Of a stretch of 16,180 nt of DNA, positions 14,366-16,180 are shown one piece after another. Each line of letters begins with the position of its first letter. The first letter of the stretch is position 1. Origin of the DNA: Alphaproteobacteria bacterium (GTDB lineage: Bacteria > Pseudomonadota > Alphaproteobacteria > Rhizobiales > Aestuariivirgaceae); NCBI GenBank assembly GCA_024279045.1, contig JAJRRZ010000225.1, positions 1-16,180 on the forward strand, written 5' to 3'. The position numbers and the translations under genes are program-made. A model generated the notes under the pieces. It was not told the origin of the DNA. It made no database searches and was given only the letters and a program-made list of their open reading frames with translations.

Positions 14366-14433
14366 AAGGAAAGCACCGTTTCTATGCACGAATGACGAGC
14401 TTTTCACCTACCCATGGCAGGCAAGAGGACATC

Positions 14434-15300
14434 ATGAGCGAATTCGACAAACCGGGCGTAGCCGAACAACTGCGCCGCATTGCCGATGCGCTGGAGCGCC
14501 TGTCGCCGCCACCGCGGGTGGTGGATCTGGCGGCCTCGGAAGGCTTCTTCTGGGATGCCGGGGCGGAATCGCTCACGCCCGTGGCGCGCCTGCGACACCT
14601 GCCGCTGGCGCTGCTGAAAGGCATCGATGCGCACAAGGCGGCATTGCTCGACAACACGCGGCGCTTCGCCGAAGGCCTTCCGGCCAACAATGCCCTGCTG
14701 TGGGGAGCGCGCGGCACGGGCAAGAGCGCGCTGGTCAAGGCCGTGTTCGGCGCGGTGGCAGCGGAGAAACCGGCGCTGAAGATCGTGGAGATCGACCGCG
14801 ATGTCATCAATTCGCTGCCGCGGCTGATGCAACTGCTGCGCCAGCATGACGACTGGCGTTTCATCGTGTTCTGCGACGACCTGTCCTTTGACGAGGAGGA
14901 CAACACCTACAAGACGCTGAAAGCCGCGCTGGAAGGCGGCATTCAGGGCAGACCGGAGCATGTGCTGTTCTACGCCACCTCCAACCGCCGCCACATGATG
15001 CCGCGCGAGATGATCGACAACGAGCGCTCAACAGCCATTCATCCCTCCGAAGCAATACAGGAAAAGGTTTCCCTGTCGGATCGTTTCGGCCTGTGGCTCG
15101 GCTTCTATCCGCTGGATCAGGCGACTTTCCTGGACATTGTGCGCGCTTATGCAGAGCATTTCGGATTGAATGTTTCCAATGACGAGCTGACACGCGAGGC
15201 ACTGGAGTGGGCCGCCACGCGCGGAGGGCGCTCTGGCCGCGTGGCCTGGCAGTTCATCACCGATCTTGCCGGACGTCTGGGCGTGCCGCTTGCATTGTAG
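14434..15300 (+). CDS. AAA+ ATPase, DUF815 family
   Basis: A 288-residue cytoplasmic P-loop ATPase. Walker A is GARGTGKS (91-98), Walker B is FIVFCDD (144-149), a sensor-1-like segment is YATSNRRH (180-187), and SDRFGLWLGFYPLDQATFL (215-233) and RSGRVAWQF (266-274) are typical of the family. The N-terminal 80 residues contain LERLSPPPRVVDLAASEGFFWD and link to the ATP-binding core. DUF815 ATPases are widespread in proteobacteria; their target is not established. The start at 14434 has AGAGGA 5 nt upstream; the frame is open from 14392 but lacks such a site. It is divergent from yajC (164 nt apart) and convergent with the NlpD-like gene. In related genomes these genes keep the same neighbours, so the arrangement itself is conserved (from memory). 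Confidence 0.92.
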   Translation: MSEFDKPGVAEQLRRIADALERLSPPPRVVDLAASEGFFWDAGAESLTPVARLRHLPLALLKGIDAHKAALLDNTRRFAEGLPANNALLWGARGTGKSALVKAVFGAVAAEKPALKIVEIDRDVINSLPRLMQLLRQHDDWRFIVFCDDLSFDEEDNTYKTLKAALEGGIQGRPEHVLFYATSNRRHMMPREMIDNERSTAIHPSEAIQEKVSLSDRFGLWLGFYPLDQATFLDIVRAYAEHFGLNVSNDELTREALEWAATRGGRSGRVAWQFITDLAGRLGVPLAL

Positions 15301-15309
15301 GTTGCAGGC

Positions 15310-15477
15310 ACGGCCCGGCCCGGCGCGATGCTTCATGCTTCACGGCTTCATGCATGAACAAGGCCGCAGGGGCTTTGCGCCCTTGCGGCCTTGCGTGTTC
15401 CGGGGCCGAGAGAGGCCGATCACCGCATGGCGGTGGCCGTGCCCAGATGCGCCATCGGATTCACCGGCGTCGCCCCC
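15310..15477. repeat. Direct repeat copy 1: duplicated 3' end and terminator of the NlpD-like gene
   Basis: Nearly identical to 15568-15737, with only a few substitutions and a 2-nt length difference around 15408. The part from 15420 to 15477 corresponds to the last 18 codons plus the stop of the NlpD-like gene (minus strand), so this copy is a dead 3' fragment without start. The rest holds the hairpin and the palindrome TTCATGCATGAA. Confidence 0.92.
15360..15392. terminator. Bidirectional terminator-like hairpin, copy 1
   Basis: A 14-bp stem, AAGGCCGCAGGGGC with its complement (one G-T pair), around a 5-nt loop, 59 nt after the stop of the ATPase gene. No good T-run follows on either strand, so efficiency is uncertain. 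It is present again in copy 2. Confidence 0.6.
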
Positions 15478-15567
15478 ATGGAAGGATCGGTCAAAAGTTT
15501 GTGCTGCGCACAATACTTTTGACCGGAAAGAGTTTTTGACCGGAAAGATGAAATCGCGCCGCTTGGG
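15478..15567. other. 90-bp unique insert between the two repeat copies
   Basis: Contains a hairpin GGTCAAAAG (15489-15497) with CTTTTGACC (15516-15524), extended inside by TTGTGC (15499-15504) with GCACAA (15508-15513) and a 3-nt loop. It is followed by a tandem repeat of TTTTGACCGGAAAGA (15517-15531 and 15534-15548). No reading frame is convincing. It looks like a remnant of, or a target for, a mobile element, or an operator-like site. Confidence 0.7.
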
Positions 15568-15737
15568 ACGGCCCGGCGCGGCGCGATGCTTCATGCTTCA
15601 TGGCTTCATGCATGAACAAGGCCGCAGGGGCTTTGCACCCTTGCGGCCTTGCGTGTTCCGGGGCTGAAGAGGCTGCCGATCACCGCATGGCGGTGGCCGT
15701 GCCCAGATGCGCCATCGGATTCACCGGCGTCGCCCCC
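15568..15737. repeat. Direct repeat copy 2: true 3' end and terminator of the NlpD-like gene
   Basis: Copy 2 of the duplication; it continues at its right edge into the intact NlpD-like reading frame, so this is the original. The offset to copy 1 is 258 nt in the first half and 260 nt in the second. Confidence 0.92.
15618..15650 (-). terminator. Terminator-like hairpin of the NlpD-like gene
   Basis: The same hairpin as at 15360-15392, with one base changed (GCACCC instead of GCGCCC) so the inner pair next to the loop is lost. Its edge is 29 nt after the stop codon on the minus strand. It is followed by TTGTTC, not a full T-run. Confidence 0.6.
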
Positions 15738-16180
15738 TTGCGGATCTCGAAGTGCAATTGAGCGCTCTTCACCGCGCCGGTCTTGCCGACGGTGGCAATC
15801 ACCTGGCCCTGGCGCACACGATCGCCACGCTTGACTTTCAGGTCGCGGTTGTGGGCATAGGCGGTTACCCAGCCACCGGCGTGACGGATGAGCACCAGGT
15901 TGCCATAATCCTTCAGCTCGTTGCCGGCATAGGCCACCACGCCATCAGCCGCAGCCCGCACCGGCGCGCCCTCCGGCGCGGCAATGTTGATGCCCTCGTT
16001 GCGCACGCCGCCGCTTTTCTGGCCGAAACCGGCGATGATGCGTCCACGCACCGGCCAGGAGAATTTGCCGGACGCCAGCTTCGACTGCGGCTGCGCCACC
16101 GGCGCGGCAGGACGGGAATCGGCAATGCGCGCCTGATCCTTTGCCGCCGGAGCGGGCTCGGCCTTGGCCACCTGCCGCTG
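15680..16180 (-). CDS. NlpD/EnvC-like LytM (M23) domain protein, 5' end missing
   Basis: 166 residues to the window edge; the frame is open there, so the true start is outside. A linker rich in Ala, Pro and Gln (PAPAAKDQARIADSRPAAPV) leads into the LytM domain KFSWPVRGRIIAGFGQ onward to the stop at 15680. The metal ligands of active M23 peptidases are not all present: the usual H-x-G-x-D is NEGIN, while HFE of the final H-x-H is preserved in part as QLHFEIRKG. This is the state seen in NlpD and EnvC, which activate amidases for cell-wall splitting at division instead of cutting themselves. The last residues GATPVNPMAHL match the NlpD end. Upstream linker repeats or a LysM domain would be expected outside the window. 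Its 3' end is duplicated at 15310-15477. Confidence 0.92.
   Translation of the reverse strand, partial: QRQVAKAEPAPAAKDQARIADSRPAAPVAQPQSKLASGKFSWPVRGRIIAGFGQKSGGVRNEGINIAAPEGAPVRAAADGVVAYAGNELKDYGNLVLIRHAGGWVTAYAHNRDLKVKRGDRVRQGQVIATVGKTGAVKSAQLHFEIRKGATPVNPMAHLGTATAMR

Noticed and set aside
15266..15667. 133-residue plus-strand frame with an internal peptide repeat
   Set aside because: The peptide repeat only mirrors the DNA duplication of the NlpD gene tail; no ribosome binding site and no family.
15310..15737. CRISPR array
   Set aside because: Only two long copies of about 170 bp that contain gene sequence; no short regular repeats and no cas genes.

Overview
The window looks like chromosomal DNA of a high-GC alphaproteobacterium. 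Evidence: the GltX variant with an LSKRLGS class I motif, and the block yajC-secD-secF followed by an FG-GAP protein, a Mth938-domain protein and a squalene/phytoene-synthase-fold protein, next to a DUF815-type ATPase and an NlpD-like LytM protein. That neighbourhood is typical of Rhodospirillales-like lineages, but I cannot name a genus.

Layout: (1) 1-1353, 3' part of gltX, then a hairpin and a lower-GC stretch that may hold a decayed serine-palmitoyltransferase-like fragment, then tRNA-Val(TAC) on the minus strand with a good promoter. (2) 2192-3574, a YbjN-like gene and proC in one operon, abutting a convergent YciK-type SDR gene with no intervening base. (3) 4600-5272, a Met-rich three-helix membrane protein followed by two tandem 167-bp imperfect palindromes that are relatives of each other and share a CTAG. 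(4) 5381-6498, two exported proteins on the minus strand (DUF2147-like and MlaC/Ttg2D-like), each with a Rho-independent terminator. (5) 6798-8693, metF followed by a pterin-binding methyltransferase, probably parts of a split methionine synthase, with a SahR-like inverted repeat upstream. (6) 14269 down to 8769, a minus-strand operon yajC, secD, secF, FG-GAP protein, Mth938 protein and phytoene-synthase-fold protein. secF has an in-frame TAA at codon 60. (7) 14434-15300, the DUF815 ATPase, divergent from yajC. (8) 15310-16180, a direct duplication of the 3' end and terminator of the NlpD-like gene, with a 90-bp palindrome-containing insert between the copies.

The genes are mostly housekeeping: translation (gltX, tRNA-Val), proline and methionine/one-carbon metabolism (proC, metF, methyltransferase), Sec-dependent export and envelope maintenance (yajC-secD-secF, MlaC-like, NlpD-like). 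The Mth938 and phytoene-synthase-fold proteins are relatives of mitochondrial complex I assembly factors NDUFAF3 and NDUFAF6, so the Sec operon may also serve inner-membrane complex assembly (inference).

The least explained signal is the pair of 167-bp elements at 4943-5272. Their stems differ in sequence but keep pairing, while the unpaired linkers are conserved, and G-U wobble pairs appear only if the minus strand is the folded strand. This is what a structured RNA or ssDNA element family would look like. Other signals: the secF nonsense codon, the nlpD tail duplication, and six copies of the octamer CATGCATG, all at gene borders.
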